A program made the translations under genes and the position numbers. Source: Dehalococcoidia bacterium (GTDB taxonomy: Bacteria > Chloroflexota > Dehalococcoidia > SpSt-223). From it: a stretch of 64,000 nt of DNA. The stretch is from the NCBI GenBank assembly GCA_026003895.1, contig BPIC01000004.1, positions 62,001 to 126,000 on the forward strand, in the 5' to 3' direction. Position 1 is the first letter of the stretch. Each line of letters begins with the position of its first letter. Below, in pieces: positions 44,076 to 52,723 of this stretch. The notes below the pieces were generated by a model. That model was not told where the DNA came from and made no database searches. It was given only the letters and a program-made list of their open reading frames with translations.

Positions 44076-45569
44076 ATGCCGGCCCAACGGCTGCTGATCC
44101 GCGCTGATGCTGGCGAGCGTATCGGCACTGGCCATGTCATGCGCGGGATTGCTCTTGCCCAGGCGTGGCAGGAGACCGGGGGCGAGGCGGTCTTCGCGCT
44201 GGCGGAGGGCGGCGCGGCGATCGAGGCGCGCCTCCGGGCGGAAGGCTTCCCCGTCATTCGGATCGCCGCCCCGCCAGGGAGCGCCGCCGACGCCGCGGCA
44301 ACGCTGCGGATCGCGGCGAACTGGGTTGTTCTCGACGGCTACCACTTCTCGGCAGCCTACGCTGCGGCGATCCACGCCGAGCGCCGCCTGCTGGTCGTCG
44401 ACGATTGGGGTCATGCTGGCCGCGCCGAGGCCGACCTGATCCTCAATGGGAATGCCTATGCCACGCCGGACCTCTATCCGGATGCCACGGCGCGGCTCCT
44501 GCTCGGCACGCGCTATGTGCCGCTGCGCCGTGAGTTCCAGCAGGCAATCGCCCCGCGCGCCACGCCAGCCGTCGGGCGGGCGATCCTCGTAACCCTCGGT
44601 GGCGCCGACCCGGAGAACCACACTGTTCTGGTGATCGATGCCCTGAAGCGCCTCACACTCCCCTTTGAGGCGCGTGTCCTGATTGGCGCAAGCAACCCGC
44701 ACGGTGAGGCCGTGCGCGCGGCGGCGGCGAACGACTCCCGGATCACCGTGCTTGAGCGGGTGCGCGACATGCCCGCGCTGATGAATTGGGCGGACGTGGC
44801 GATCGCCGGGGCAGGAACCACCACCTGGGAACTGTGTGCGCTCGGCGTGCCCGCGCTGCTTGCCGTGCTCGCCGACAACCAAGCGCCGGTCGCCGAAGCG
44901 GTTGCGGCGCGCGGCGCGGCGCTCGCGCTCGGCCGGCTCGACGAGCAATTGCCCGAGCGGATCGCTCGCCGGATCGAGGTGGTGCTGCGGTCGGTGGAGC
45001 TCCGGCTGCTCCTCGCCCAGGGCGGCCGTGCCCTCGTCGACGGGCGCGGTGCGGCGCGCGTTGTCCGCGAGATGCATGCCGTGGATCTTCGCCTTCGCCC
45101 GGCGGAGGCCGGCGATTGCGCGCTTGTTTACCGAATCAATGCCAATCCGGCGGTGCGCCGGTGGTCGTTCTCGAGCGGGGCAATCGCATGGGAGGATCAT
45201 TGCCGCTGGTTCGCCGACAAGCTTGCCGACCCTCGTTGCTTGCTGTTCGTCGCCGAGGCCGGTGGCGAGGCGGTGGGCGTGTTGCGCTACGACCTCGTGG
45301 GTGACGAGGCGACGGTGAGCATCGCGATCGACCCGGCGTGGCAGGGGCGCGGCTACGGGACGGCGATGTTGCGCGCGGGCAGCGTCGCCCTGGCAGGTCG
45401 CGCCGGTCTCGTTCGCGCGGTCATCAAGCCCGACAACGCCGCCTCGATCCGTGCCTTTGCGAGCGCTGGCTACCGCCCGGAAACGGACACCACCGTGAAC
45501 GGCGAACGCGCCCTGCTGATGATCCAGAGACTCGACCCCGTTGGGGCCGCTTGTGGAGCGAGGTCATGA
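44076..45569 (+). CDS. PseG nucleotide-sugar hydrolase fused to PseH-like acetyltransferase
   Basis: A 497-residue fusion. Residues 1-330 form PseG, which cleaves UDP from the diacetamido sugar: it opens RLLIRADAGERIGTGHVMRG, continues VVLDGYHF, and has the GT-B-like donor region LVTLGGADPENHTVL and VAIAGAGTTTWELCALGVP. Residues ~345-495 form a GNAT acetyltransferase (DLRLRPAEAGDCALVYRINA; acetyl-CoA loop GRGYGTAML), the role of PseH. Thus the hydrolase and 4-N-acetyltransferase are joined. The ATG lies just after the stop of the aminotransferase. It overlaps pseI by four bases. Confidence 0.9.
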   Translation: MPAQRLLIRADAGERIGTGHVMRGIALAQAWQETGGEAVFALAEGGAAIEARLRAEGFPVIRIAAPPGSAADAAATLRIAANWVVLDGYHFSAAYAAAIHAERRLLVVDDWGHAGRAEADLILNGNAYATPDLYPDATARLLLGTRYVPLRREFQQAIAPRATPAVGRAILVTLGGADPENHTVLVIDALKRLTLPFEARVLIGASNPHGEAVRAAAANDSRITVLERVRDMPALMNWADVAIAGAGTTTWELCALGVPALLAVLADNQAPVAEAVAARGAALALGRLDEQLPERIARRIEVVLRSVELRLLLAQGGRALVDGRGAARVVREMHAVDLRLRPAEAGDCALVYRINANPAVRRWSFSSGAIAWEDHCRWFADKLADPRCLLFVAEAGGEAVGVLRYDLVGDEATVSIAIDPAWQGRGYGTAMLRAGSVALAGRAGLVRAVIKPDNAASIRAFASAGYRPETDTTVNGERALLMIQRLDPVGAACGARS

Positions 45570-46654
45570 ATCCCGTCCAGATTGGCCGGCGGCTGGTGGG
45601 ACCGGGACACCCGGTCTACGTGGTCGCGGAGCTCTCCGCCAACCATCAGGGAAGCCTCGAGCGGGCCGCGGCGATCGTCCGCGCTGCAGCCCGCGCCGGG
45701 GCGGATGCCATCAAGCTCCAAACCTACACCCCCGACACGTTGACGATAGCCTGCGACCGGCCGGAATTCCGGATTGGCGGCACCCTCTGGGACGGACGGA
45801 CGCTCTACGACCTGTACCACGAGGCCTTCACACCGTGGGAGTGGCACGCCGAGCTCCAAGCCATTGCTCTTGCCGAGGGTCTGGACTTTTTTTCCTCGCC
45901 GTTTGACTCCTCCGCTGTCGATTTGCTCGAAGCGCTCGACGTCCCGGCCTACAAGATCGCCTCCTTCGAGCTCGTCGACCTGCCGCTCATCCGCCGCGCC
46001 GCGCGCGTCGGCAAGCCGCTCGTCATGTCGACCGGCATGGCAACGCTCGAGGAGATCGACGACGCCGTTGCCGCAGCCCGCGGTGGGGGTGCGGCCGGCA
46101 TCGTCTTGCTGCACTGCAACAGCGGCTATCCGGCTGCGCCGAGCGAGATGCATCTCCGGACCATTCCATTTTTGGCGGATCGCTATGGTGTGCCGGTCGG
46201 CCTCTCCGACCACACGCGAACCCCGACGGCCGCCCTAGCCGCGGTGGCGCTCGGCGCCTGCGTGATCGAGAAGCATCTCACGCTGTCACGGGCGGATGGG
46301 GGCCCCGATGCTGCTTTCTCGTTGGAGCCGGACGAACTGGCGGCGCTCGTCGAGGCGGTCCGCGAGACGGAAGCCGCGCTGGGCAGCGTCCGCGTCGGGC
46401 CAACCGAGCGCGAACGTGCCAGCCGGGCGCTGCGCCGCTCGCTCTTTGTCGTGGAAGATGTCGCACCGGGCGAGGTGCTGACCGACCGGCAGGTCCGCTC
46501 CATCCGTCCCGGCCACGGGTTGCCGCCCAAGCATCTCGACGAGGTGCTCGGCCGCCGCGCGGCGACGGCTATTCCGCGCGGCACACCGCTCCGCTGGGAC
46601 CTCTTGGAGGACCGGCCTCAAGTTCCTAGCCCAATCGGACGATACGAGGCCTAG
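45566..46654 (+). CDS. pseI: Pseudaminic acid synthase, PseI (NeuB family)
   Basis: A 362-residue TIM-barrel synthase condensing phosphoenolpyruvate with the 2,4-diacetamido-6-deoxy hexose to form the nine-carbon acid. It has the N-terminal VYVVAELSANHQGSLERAAAI, AIKLQTYTPDT, FFSSPFD and the EKHLTLSRADGGPDAAFSL motif, then a C-terminal SAF/antifreeze-like domain (RRSLFVVEDVAPGEVL). Legionaminate and sialate synthases share the fold; the PseB/PseC/PseG context favours a pseudaminate-type product. Start ATG in an ATGA overlap with the fusion gene. Confidence 0.93.
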   Translation: MNPVQIGRRLVGPGHPVYVVAELSANHQGSLERAAAIVRAAARAGADAIKLQTYTPDTLTIACDRPEFRIGGTLWDGRTLYDLYHEAFTPWEWHAELQAIALAEGLDFFSSPFDSSAVDLLEALDVPAYKIASFELVDLPLIRRAARVGKPLVMSTGMATLEEIDDAVAAARGGGAAGIVLLHCNSGYPAAPSEMHLRTIPFLADRYGVPVGLSDHTRTPTAALAAVALGACVIEKHLTLSRADGGPDAAFSLEPDELAALVEAVRETEAALGSVRVGPTERERASRALRRSLFVVEDVAPGEVLTDRQVRSIRPGHGLPPKHLDEVLGRRAATAIPRGTPLRWDLLEDRPQVPSPIGRYEA

Positions 46655-46702
46655 AGATCGATCCGCTGATGCCAGCTTCGCAGCGGCGAGAGGGTGAGAA
46701 CA

Positions 46703-47329
46703 ATGACGATGCTTGAGATTGCGACCTTTTCTCCTCATGTCGAGCGGGCGCTGGATGAGGAGGCGGCCCGCCCCTTCTTAGAGAATGGCAACCGCTTCCT
46801 CCGTGGCGAGCGGATCTATCTCCGGCCCCTCGAACTGACCGACGCCACCGCGGAATACGTCCGCTGGCTGAACGACGCGGACGTGACTCGCTACCTCGAC
46901 ACTGGCAAATACCCGGCAACACGAGAGACGGTGCGCGAGTATATTCGCTCGTTTCAAGGAAGCCGGACGAACCTTGCGTTTGCGATCGTCGATCGCGCCA
47001 CCGGCCGCCACATCGGGAACGTCACACTCAATCATATCGATCCCATCCACCGGACGGCCGATACCGGAATCATGATTGGATCCAAGCAGTTTTGGGGCCG
47101 CGGCATCGCGTACGAGGCGTGGTCGCTGCTGCTTGGCTACGCCTTCGATCGGCTCAACCTCCGGAAGATCATTGCCGGCGCGGTGCGGGATAACGTGGCG
47201 AGCATCCGTACGCTCCAGAAGCTCGGTTTTGTGATCGAAGGCACGTTTCGTGAAGAGAAGTGGGTCGAGGGCCGCTATGTCGATACCGTCCGCCTCGGTC
47301 TCTTTCGCGAAGCGTTCCGGCCAAAGTAG
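46703..47329 (+). CDS. GNAT acetyltransferase, last gene of the pse cluster
   Basis: A 208-residue RimJ/RimL-like acetyltransferase: FLRGERIYLRPLELTDATAEYVRW opens the fold, the CoA-binding region is TGIMIGSKQFWGRGIAYEAWSLLLGYAF, and ASIRTLQKLGFVIEGTFREEKW is the usual tail. Since PseH is already fused to PseG, this second enzyme probably acetylates another amine, for instance one introduced by the class III aminotransferase. I start at the second ATG after the ribosome site GAGAGGG; a GTG nine bases upstream is an alternative. A hairpin follows the stop. Confidence 0.82.
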   Translation: MTMLEIATFSPHVERALDEEAARPFLENGNRFLRGERIYLRPLELTDATAEYVRWLNDADVTRYLDTGKYPATRETVREYIRSFQGSRTNLAFAIVDRATGRHIGNVTLNHIDPIHRTADTGIMIGSKQFWGRGIAYEAWSLLLGYAFDRLNLRKIIAGAVRDNVASIRTLQKLGFVIEGTFREEKWVEGRYVDTVRLGLFREAFRPK

Positions 47330-47345
47330 GGCGATCCAGCGTCTC

Positions 47346-47377
47346 CGGCTCGCCACGGCCGCGGTGGAAGCGAGCCG
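47346..47377 (+). terminator. Hairpin after the pse cluster
   Basis: CGGCTCGC (47346-47353) and GCGAGCCG (47370-47377) form an eight-base stem, with a further short stem inside the loop. It lies 17 bp after the last gene of the cluster. No T tract follows. Confidence 0.5.
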
Positions 47378-47588
47378 AGCGGTTCCGCTGGCGGCATGGC
47401 TAGCCTCATTTCGGGTTGCAAGCGTGCCGTGAGCGGATCGGGGCTGCCAGCACCGTCCGCCGTCGCCTCGCTGCCTTGCCGACTGGGAGCCTCCACTCTC
47501 GCACGGTCGCCGTGGGCGGCGAACCGCACCGAGCGCATGGTTGCCCCGCCTTGCCGCCTCGACGTATCGTGATGGGCGCGAGGACTGA
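47378..47588. other. Intergenic gap before the GNAT gene
   Basis: About 210 bp where no gene is supported. GCGAGGACTGA just upstream of the GTG at 47589 is a weak ribosome site for the next gene. No promoter was recognised. Confidence 0.35.
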
Positions 47589-48101
47589 GTGACCGATCTG
47601 GTGCGTCCCGAGCAGCGTGGCGACGAGGAGGCGATTCGCGCCATCCTCCTCGCCGCCTTTCCGACCGCTGCCGAAGCCGACTTGGTCGACCTCCTGCGCG
47701 CTGGAGGAGCGGCGACCGTCTCCCTCGTGGCGCTGCGCGATGGCGCGATTGTCGGTCACATTCTCTTCTCTCCAGCTTGGATTGAAGGCATTGACTGGCG
47801 GATGGATGCGGTTGGGCTGGGACCGATGGCGGTGGCGCCATCGAGGCAGCGCCAAGGGATCGGCAGTGGGCTGGTGGAGGCGGGTCTCGCTGCCTGCCGA
47901 TCGCTCGGCCATCCAGTTGCCGGCGTGCTCGGGTATCCGGCGTTCTATTCCCGCTTTGGCTTTCAGCCGGCGACCCGCTTCGGCGTTCGCTGTGAATTTC
48001 CCGCGCCTGCTGAGGCGTTTCTGCTGCGAGAGCTCCGCCCGCGAGCGCTCGCCGGGGCACACGGCGTCTTCCACTATCGTCCGGAATTCGCGCAGGTGTG
48101 A
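47589..48101 (+). CDS. GNAT N-acetyltransferase (YhbS-like)
   Basis: A 170-residue acetyltransferase: LVRPEQRGDEEAIRAILLAAF at the start, the CoA loop in LGPMAVAPSRQRQGIGSGLVEAGL and the family's hydrophobic end with GYPAFYSRFGFQPATRFG. The order and the GYPxFYxRFGF segment are typical of YhbS-type proteins, which lack a firm substrate. GTG start. It is convergent with the small hypothetical gene. Confidence 0.85.
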   Translation: MTDLVRPEQRGDEEAIRAILLAAFPTAAEADLVDLLRAGGAATVSLVALRDGAIVGHILFSPAWIEGIDWRMDAVGLGPMAVAPSRQRQGIGSGLVEAGLAACRSLGHPVAGVLGYPAFYSRFGFQPATRFGVRCEFPAPAEAFLLRELRPRALAGAHGVFHYRPEFAQV

Positions 48102-48107
48102 AGGTAG

Positions 48108-48359
48108 TTACGTCGCCTTCCTCAGCCGTTCGACGAACTGGCGTGCTTGAAGGTCCCATTCGCGGCTCGTGATCTCGACGATCGTCCCGGTCGCCGCGCC
48201 ACGTGCTGAGATCGCCACGCTGCCGCCACCCCCTTCGAAGACGACCGAGCGCTCGTCGGCAGAGGCCTCGGTCAGGCCATACTCGCCGGAGAAGAACTCG
48301 CGCGCCAATTGGAGCACCGTCGGGGGGATGGCGCGGGTAGTTGTTTCGAGGCGAATCAT
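48108..48359 (-). CDS. Small hypothetical protein
   Basis: Not recognised. An 83-residue protein, mixed alpha/beta: MIRLETTTRAIPPTVLQLAREFF, then EYGLTEASADERSVVFEG and a short glycine-rich turn, ending EWDLQARQFVERLRKAT. No signal or membrane segment. The ATG overlaps the stop of the upstream esterase (ATGA), so the two are co-translated. Real rather than shadow because of this coupling and the alternation of hydrophobic residues. Confidence 0.6.
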   Translation of the reverse strand: MIRLETTTRAIPPTVLQLAREFFSGEYGLTEASADERSVVFEGGGGSVAISARGAATGTIVEITSREWDLQARQFVERLRKAT

Positions 48360-49369
48360 GGCTCCCTCTTTGGTTGCAGTGATCGCCAGACGTCGGCGAC
48401 GTACTGCAGCGAGCGCTCGATCCGATACGTCACGCCGGAATGGCCGCCGTCGTATTCCTCGTGCACGTGAGGGACTCCCGCTTCGCGAAGCCGGCGGGCG
48501 AGGAGGCGCGCTCCGTAGTGCAGGTTGTATTCGTCTCGGTTGCCGCAGTCGAGGTAGAGCAGCGAGAGCGAGCGCAGGGCATCGGCGTGGCGATGCACGA
48601 GCCGGACTGGGTCGTGACGCAGCCAGCGCAGCCAGACATCCTCGCGCAGCGTGCCAGTCTCCTCGTCCCACGGAAGATCGACGCCGGCCGGGGCGCTTGG
48701 GTTTGGCGAATAGGCCGCCGCCATCGCGATCAGATTGAGCCCTGCTACCGCGTCGCTGCGCACGGGGTCCTGCGCCCAGAACCATTCGACGAACTGCGCC
48801 GGACCGCCTTGGCGAGCGATCACGTGCTGGTGCTTGGCGATGTCGGGCAGATAGCAAAACTCAAAATAGGCGTCGCCGCTGTGCGAGATGACGAGGCCGA
48901 ATGTCTCCGGCCGCTGCATCCCCATCAGCAGTGCGCCGTAGCCCCCGCTCGAATGGCCGGCAATCGCTCGCCCCTCGCGCGTGGCGACCGTCGCGAACTG
49001 GCGATCGACCCAGCTCACGAGGTCGACCGCGATGGCATCTTGATAGCGTCCCGTCGTCGGCGAATCGAGGTATTGGCTACCGCCATAGCGGGTGAAGCCG
49101 TCGGCTGCCACCAAGAGTGCCGGCGGGATCGCGCCCCTGTCGATCAGCCGATCGAACCGCTCGAAGAGGTTTGGCTCGAAGCCGCTGACATTGGTGCGCG
49201 AGAGCGCCGTGCCGGAATAGCCGGCGAGCCAATAGACGACGGGGTAGCGACGCGCCGGATCGTAGTTGGGGGGAAGGTAGACCGGGATGATCCGTTCGAC
49301 TGGGTCGCCGAGCCAGTTGCCTGCCAGCGACGGGTGCGCCACCCGCTCGATCCGCAGGACACCGCGCAC
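48356..49369 (-). CDS. Putative esterase (alpha/beta-hydrolase, esterase D-like)
   Basis: A 337-residue serine esterase of the family including S-formylglutathione hydrolase, feruloyl esterases, and mycolyltransferases. The nucleophile elbow is AIAGHSSGGYGALLMG (Ser between His and Ser-Gly), the acid is in LYLDCGNRDEYNLHYG, and the catalytic His is in YDGGHSGVTYR. IIPVYLPPNYDPARRYPVVYWLAGYSG is the typical first half. No signal peptide, so cytosolic. GTG start five bases after AGGAGG. Followed by the 83-residue gene; divergent from DUF1800. Confidence 0.85.
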   Translation of the reverse strand: MRGVLRIERVAHPSLAGNWLGDPVERIIPVYLPPNYDPARRYPVVYWLAGYSGTALSRTNVSGFEPNLFERFDRLIDRGAIPPALLVAADGFTRYGGSQYLDSPTTGRYQDAIAVDLVSWVDRQFATVATREGRAIAGHSSGGYGALLMGMQRPETFGLVISHSGDAYFEFCYLPDIAKHQHVIARQGGPAQFVEWFWAQDPVRSDAVAGLNLIAMAAAYSPNPSAPAGVDLPWDEETGTLREDVWLRWLRHDPVRLVHRHADALRSLSLLYLDCGNRDEYNLHYGARLLARRLREAGVPHVHEEYDGGHSGVTYRIERSLQYVADVWRSLQPKREP

Positions 49370-49524
49370 GCATGCCTCCTTGGCGGCTGTTTTCGCCGCA
49401 AGGGTACCAGGCAGGGGGGTGCCCCCGTCGCTCGCGCCCCGAATGCGCGGTGTGAAACGATCCGCCGGGGTGCAACGTGTTGCTGATGCGAGCCATCGAG
49501 CCGGCTCGCGGGGAGGAAGGCGGT

Positions 49525-50874
49525 ATGCCCGTGGTTGCCGAACCGACCATTCGGTCGGTCATCTTGGAACGAACCGCCGAGACGTCGCGGATCGCCCACC
49601 TGCTGCGGCGGACGGCATTCGGTGTCAGCCCAGCCGAGCTTGCTCGCTACGTCGCGCTCGGTTTTGAGGGCGCTGTCGATGCCCTCTTGGACTTTGATTC
49701 CGTGCCCGACATGCCCGATCCGGCGGCGGACATTCCAAACTTCGACCCAGAACGAATCGCCAGCATGCAGCAGCGCTGGGTCTATCGCTTGGTTGGCTCG
49801 CCGAAGCCACTTCAAGAGCGGATGACGCTCTTTTGGCATAGCCACTTCGCCACAGCCTTTTCCAAGGTGAACAACCCCAGCTGGATGTGGAACCAAAACG
49901 AGCTCTTCCGCCGCCATGCGCTCGGCAACTTCCGAACACTCGTCCACGAGGTCGCCAAAGACCCGGCGATGATGCGCTGGCTGGATACCGTCACCTCGAA
50001 GAAAGGCCGCCCCAACGAGAACTTTGCCCGAGAGTTGTTCGAGCTGTTCACGATGGGCATTGGCAACTACACCGAAGACGATATCAAAGAGGCGGCGCGC
50101 GCGTTCACCGGCTGGGAGATTCGCAACAACGCTTTCTTCTTCAACCGGGCGCAGCACGACACGGGCCAGAAAACGATCTTTGGTCAGACTGGCGCGTTTA
50201 CCGGTGAGCAAGTGGTAGATCTCGCCGTTTCGCATCCCGCCACTGCTCGCTTCATCGCGACCAAGTTGTACATGCACTTCGTCGACGATCACCCCAGCCG
50301 CCAGACGATCGAGCGGCTTGCAGGCATCTTCGTTCAGAGCAATTACGAGTTGAAGCCGCTCGTGCGGGCGATCCTGCTCTCGCCGGAGTTCTCGAGCGAG
50401 GCAGCCTACCACGCCAAGATTAAGAGCCCGGTCGATTTCGTCATCGGATCGGTGAAGACGCTCGGCATTCCTGCCTACCCGCAGCTCGCCGCCGTGCTTG
50501 CCTCGCTCGGTCAAGCGCTCTTCAATCCGCCGACGGTGAAGGGCTGGCCGGAGGGAATCGAGTGGATCAGCGCGTCCTCGCTGCTCGCTCGTCAGAACTT
50601 CGCCAACCAGCTTGCCACCGGGCGCAACGGCTCCCGCCAGCCTTGGATCTCGCCGAGTGAGGAGTTGGCGGCGCTTGGGATCACGGACGACGAAGACGTC
50701 GTCGATTTCTACCTCAACGTGCTGATCGACGGCGACGCTACGCCGTCGATGCGCAGCGCCCTCCTGTCCTACCTCGCGAGCGGCGAGCGCACGCCCGGCC
50801 GGCGTGGGCGGGATGGCAAGGTGCGCGGGTTAATTCACCTCATCATGGCCTCGCCGGTCTACCAGTTCAACTGA
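49525..50874 (+). CDS. DUF1800 domain-containing protein
   Basis: A 449-residue DUF1800 protein: IAHLLRRTAFGVSPAELARYVALG at the N-terminus, MTLFWHSHFATAFSKV, and NENFARELFELFTMGIGNYTEDDIKEAARAFTGW are diagnostic. The function is unestablished; it nearly always pairs with DUF1501, as here. No signal peptide is seen. ATG with GGGGAGGAAGG upstream is preferred over the earlier TTG. The DUF1501 gene follows after 24 bp. Confidence 0.9.
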   Translation: MPVVAEPTIRSVILERTAETSRIAHLLRRTAFGVSPAELARYVALGFEGAVDALLDFDSVPDMPDPAADIPNFDPERIASMQQRWVYRLVGSPKPLQERMTLFWHSHFATAFSKVNNPSWMWNQNELFRRHALGNFRTLVHEVAKDPAMMRWLDTVTSKKGRPNENFARELFELFTMGIGNYTEDDIKEAARAFTGWEIRNNAFFFNRAQHDTGQKTIFGQTGAFTGEQVVDLAVSHPATARFIATKLYMHFVDDHPSRQTIERLAGIFVQSNYELKPLVRAILLSPEFSSEAAYHAKIKSPVDFVIGSVKTLGIPAYPQLAAVLASLGQALFNPPTVKGWPEGIEWISASSLLARQNFANQLATGRNGSRQPWISPSEELAALGITDDEDVVDFYLNVLIDGDATPSMRSALLSYLASGERTPGRRGRDGKVRGLIHLIMASPVYQFN

Positions 50875-50898
50875 CGGCGCGGAAGAAGGAGCAGCACC

Positions 50899-52140
50899 AT
50901 GGCGTACACCCGCCGCGATTTCATGAAGATGGGCGCGCTCTTCGTCTCGATTGGCGTGACCGCGCCGGCCTTCATTACCCGCACGGCCGAGGCGGCGACC
51001 GGCACGCTGCCGCGCATCCTGATCGTCGTCCAGCTCTCTGGCGGCAACGACGGGCTGAACACTGTCGTGCCCTATAGCGACCCGAAGTATCGTGAGCTGC
51101 GGCCCACCCTTGCCCTCAGCGAGGACGAGATTCTGCTGCTCGACGACCGGCTGGCGTTCCACGCTTCGATGGCGCGGCTGCACGAGCGCTACGCCCGCGG
51201 ACAGGTCGCCATCATCGAGGGCGTCGGCTACCCCAACCCGAATCGCTCGCATTTCCGGTCAATGGAGATCTGGCACACCGCGATCCCGGAGAAGTTCGAG
51301 CCTTCGGGCTGGATCGGGCGCTATCTCGATGCCAACTGCTGCGGCACGGCGCCAGTGACCGGCGTCGAGGTCTCGAATGCGGCCATCAACATTGGCAACA
51401 CCCTACCGCTTTCATTTTGGACCTCGCACGTCCTCGTACCGGCGATCGGCACGGTGAATGCCTTCCAGTTTCAGACGGACGGCGAGTACCCCGATGACCG
51501 GCAGAACCAACTGACCGCAATTCGGGAGATTTATGCACGCTCCTCCAGCCCCCGCGAGTACGATGAATTCGTCCGCACCGTCGGGCGCGGTGCGCTCGAG
51601 ACGAGCGAACGCATCCAGCAACTTGCGCGGACCTACTCGCCGCGCGTGACCTACCCCAACGATCAGTTCTCGCAAAACCTGAAACTGATCGCTCAGTTGA
51701 TGCAGGCCGATCTCGGAACGCGCATCTACTATGTGGCACTCGGCGGGTTTGACACCCATTCGCAGCAAGCGCGTACCCATGCGACGCTGCTGAAGACCTT
51801 CAGCGAAGGGGTGGATGCCTTCTTGGCCGACCTCGAGGCCCAAGGGAAGGCCGACGATGTGCTGATCCTCTCCTTTTCGGAGTTCGGTCGGCGGGCGCGA
51901 CAAAACGGCAGCAACGGCACCGACCACGGCACCGCCGCGCCAATGTTTGCCATTGGCCACCAGGTGCGTGGCGGCATCCACGGCAACGCGCCCGATCTCG
52001 TCAATTTGGTCGAGGGAGACCTGAAGTACGAGATCGACTTCCGTTCGGTCTACTCCACGGTGCTGGAGGGCTGGCTTGGCGCGAAGCCGGAGCCGGTGCT
52101 TGGCAGGCGCTTCGATTCCGTCCCATTCCTCAAGGTGTAG
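50899..52140 (+). CDS. DUF1501 domain-containing protein with Tat signal
   Basis: A 413-residue exported protein. A Tat signal opens it (TRRDFMKMGALFVSIGV), with cleavage likely after AEA near residue 33. The body is alkaline-phosphatase-superfamily-like: LIVVQLSGGNDGLNTVVPY contains the probable metal-binding Asp, and ILSFSEFGRRARQNGSNGTDHG carries the second site (GTDHG). DUF1501 proteins are thought to be periplasmic or surface hydrolases. It is in an operon with DUF1800. Substrate unknown. Confidence 0.9.
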   Translation: MAYTRRDFMKMGALFVSIGVTAPAFITRTAEAATGTLPRILIVVQLSGGNDGLNTVVPYSDPKYRELRPTLALSEDEILLLDDRLAFHASMARLHERYARGQVAIIEGVGYPNPNRSHFRSMEIWHTAIPEKFEPSGWIGRYLDANCCGTAPVTGVEVSNAAINIGNTLPLSFWTSHVLVPAIGTVNAFQFQTDGEYPDDRQNQLTAIREIYARSSSPREYDEFVRTVGRGALETSERIQQLARTYSPRVTYPNDQFSQNLKLIAQLMQADLGTRIYYVALGGFDTHSQQARTHATLLKTFSEGVDAFLADLEAQGKADDVLILSFSEFGRRARQNGSNGTDHGTAAPMFAIGHQVRGGIHGNAPDLVNLVEGDLKYEIDFRSVYSTVLEGWLGAKPEPVLGRRFDSVPFLKV

Positions 52141-52143
52141 GCG

Positions 52144-52572
52144 CTAGGGTCCGGTGGCGGCGTCGGGGGGCAGCGGCACGAGGTAGGCAGCGGGAATCCA
52201 GCCGATATTGCCGTCGGGGTCGCGGACGTTGACGAACCGAATGCCTTCGCCGACGGCGTCCGGCCCGACCTGTTCCATGATCGCGCCTTCGGCCCACGCC
52301 CGGATGTGATCGCTCAAGATGGGCGTGCGCCGGATGTACACGCCAATCCCGCCGGTGTTCGCAACCTGAAACCGGATCGGCTCGACGGGCGGCTCGTCGG
52401 CCGTTGCCGGCCGCTGGATCGGTGCGGCTGGCGCCGGGCGAGGAGAGAGGCTCAACGTCGTCACCAACCAACAGCTCGCCAGGATGACACTCACGAGGGT
52501 GCTGGCAAGCAGCACGAATCGGCGCAGCGACGAAAGCAGCCATGATTGCCACGGCGACAGAGAGGGAGTCAT
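52144..52572 (-). CDS. Membrane-anchored SH3-like domain protein
   Basis: A 142-residue protein with one N-terminal membrane helix (SLRRFVLLASTLVSVILASCWL), a Pro-rich linker and a C-terminal domain resembling bacterial SH3 (VANTGGIGVYIRRTPILSDHIRAW ... GIRFVNVRDPDGNIGWIPAAYLVP). The domain would face the exterior and may bind peptidoglycan or a partner. It is convergent with DUF1501, three bases from its stop. Confidence 0.75.
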   Translation of the reverse strand: MTPSLSPWQSWLLSSLRRFVLLASTLVSVILASCWLVTTLSLSPRPAPAAPIQRPATADEPPVEPIRFQVANTGGIGVYIRRTPILSDHIRAWAEGAIMEQVGPDAVGEGIRFVNVRDPDGNIGWIPAAYLVPLPPDAATGP

Positions 52573-52723
52573 TCGCCGCTTCCTACTGCGTGCGGGGCAG
52601 CCGACCCCGCGCGGCCGACCAGAGAAGCCTGCGCGAGCTGTTCACTCGATCGAACCGCCTTGGCGTTGCGACGATGCGGACGCCATCTCTCGCATCCTAC
52701 CAAGGAAACAAGCAAGCGTCAAG

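Noticed and set aside
48440..49486. Plus-strand open frame of 348 codons
   Set aside because: Antisense to the esterase gene, which has a clear nucleophile elbow.
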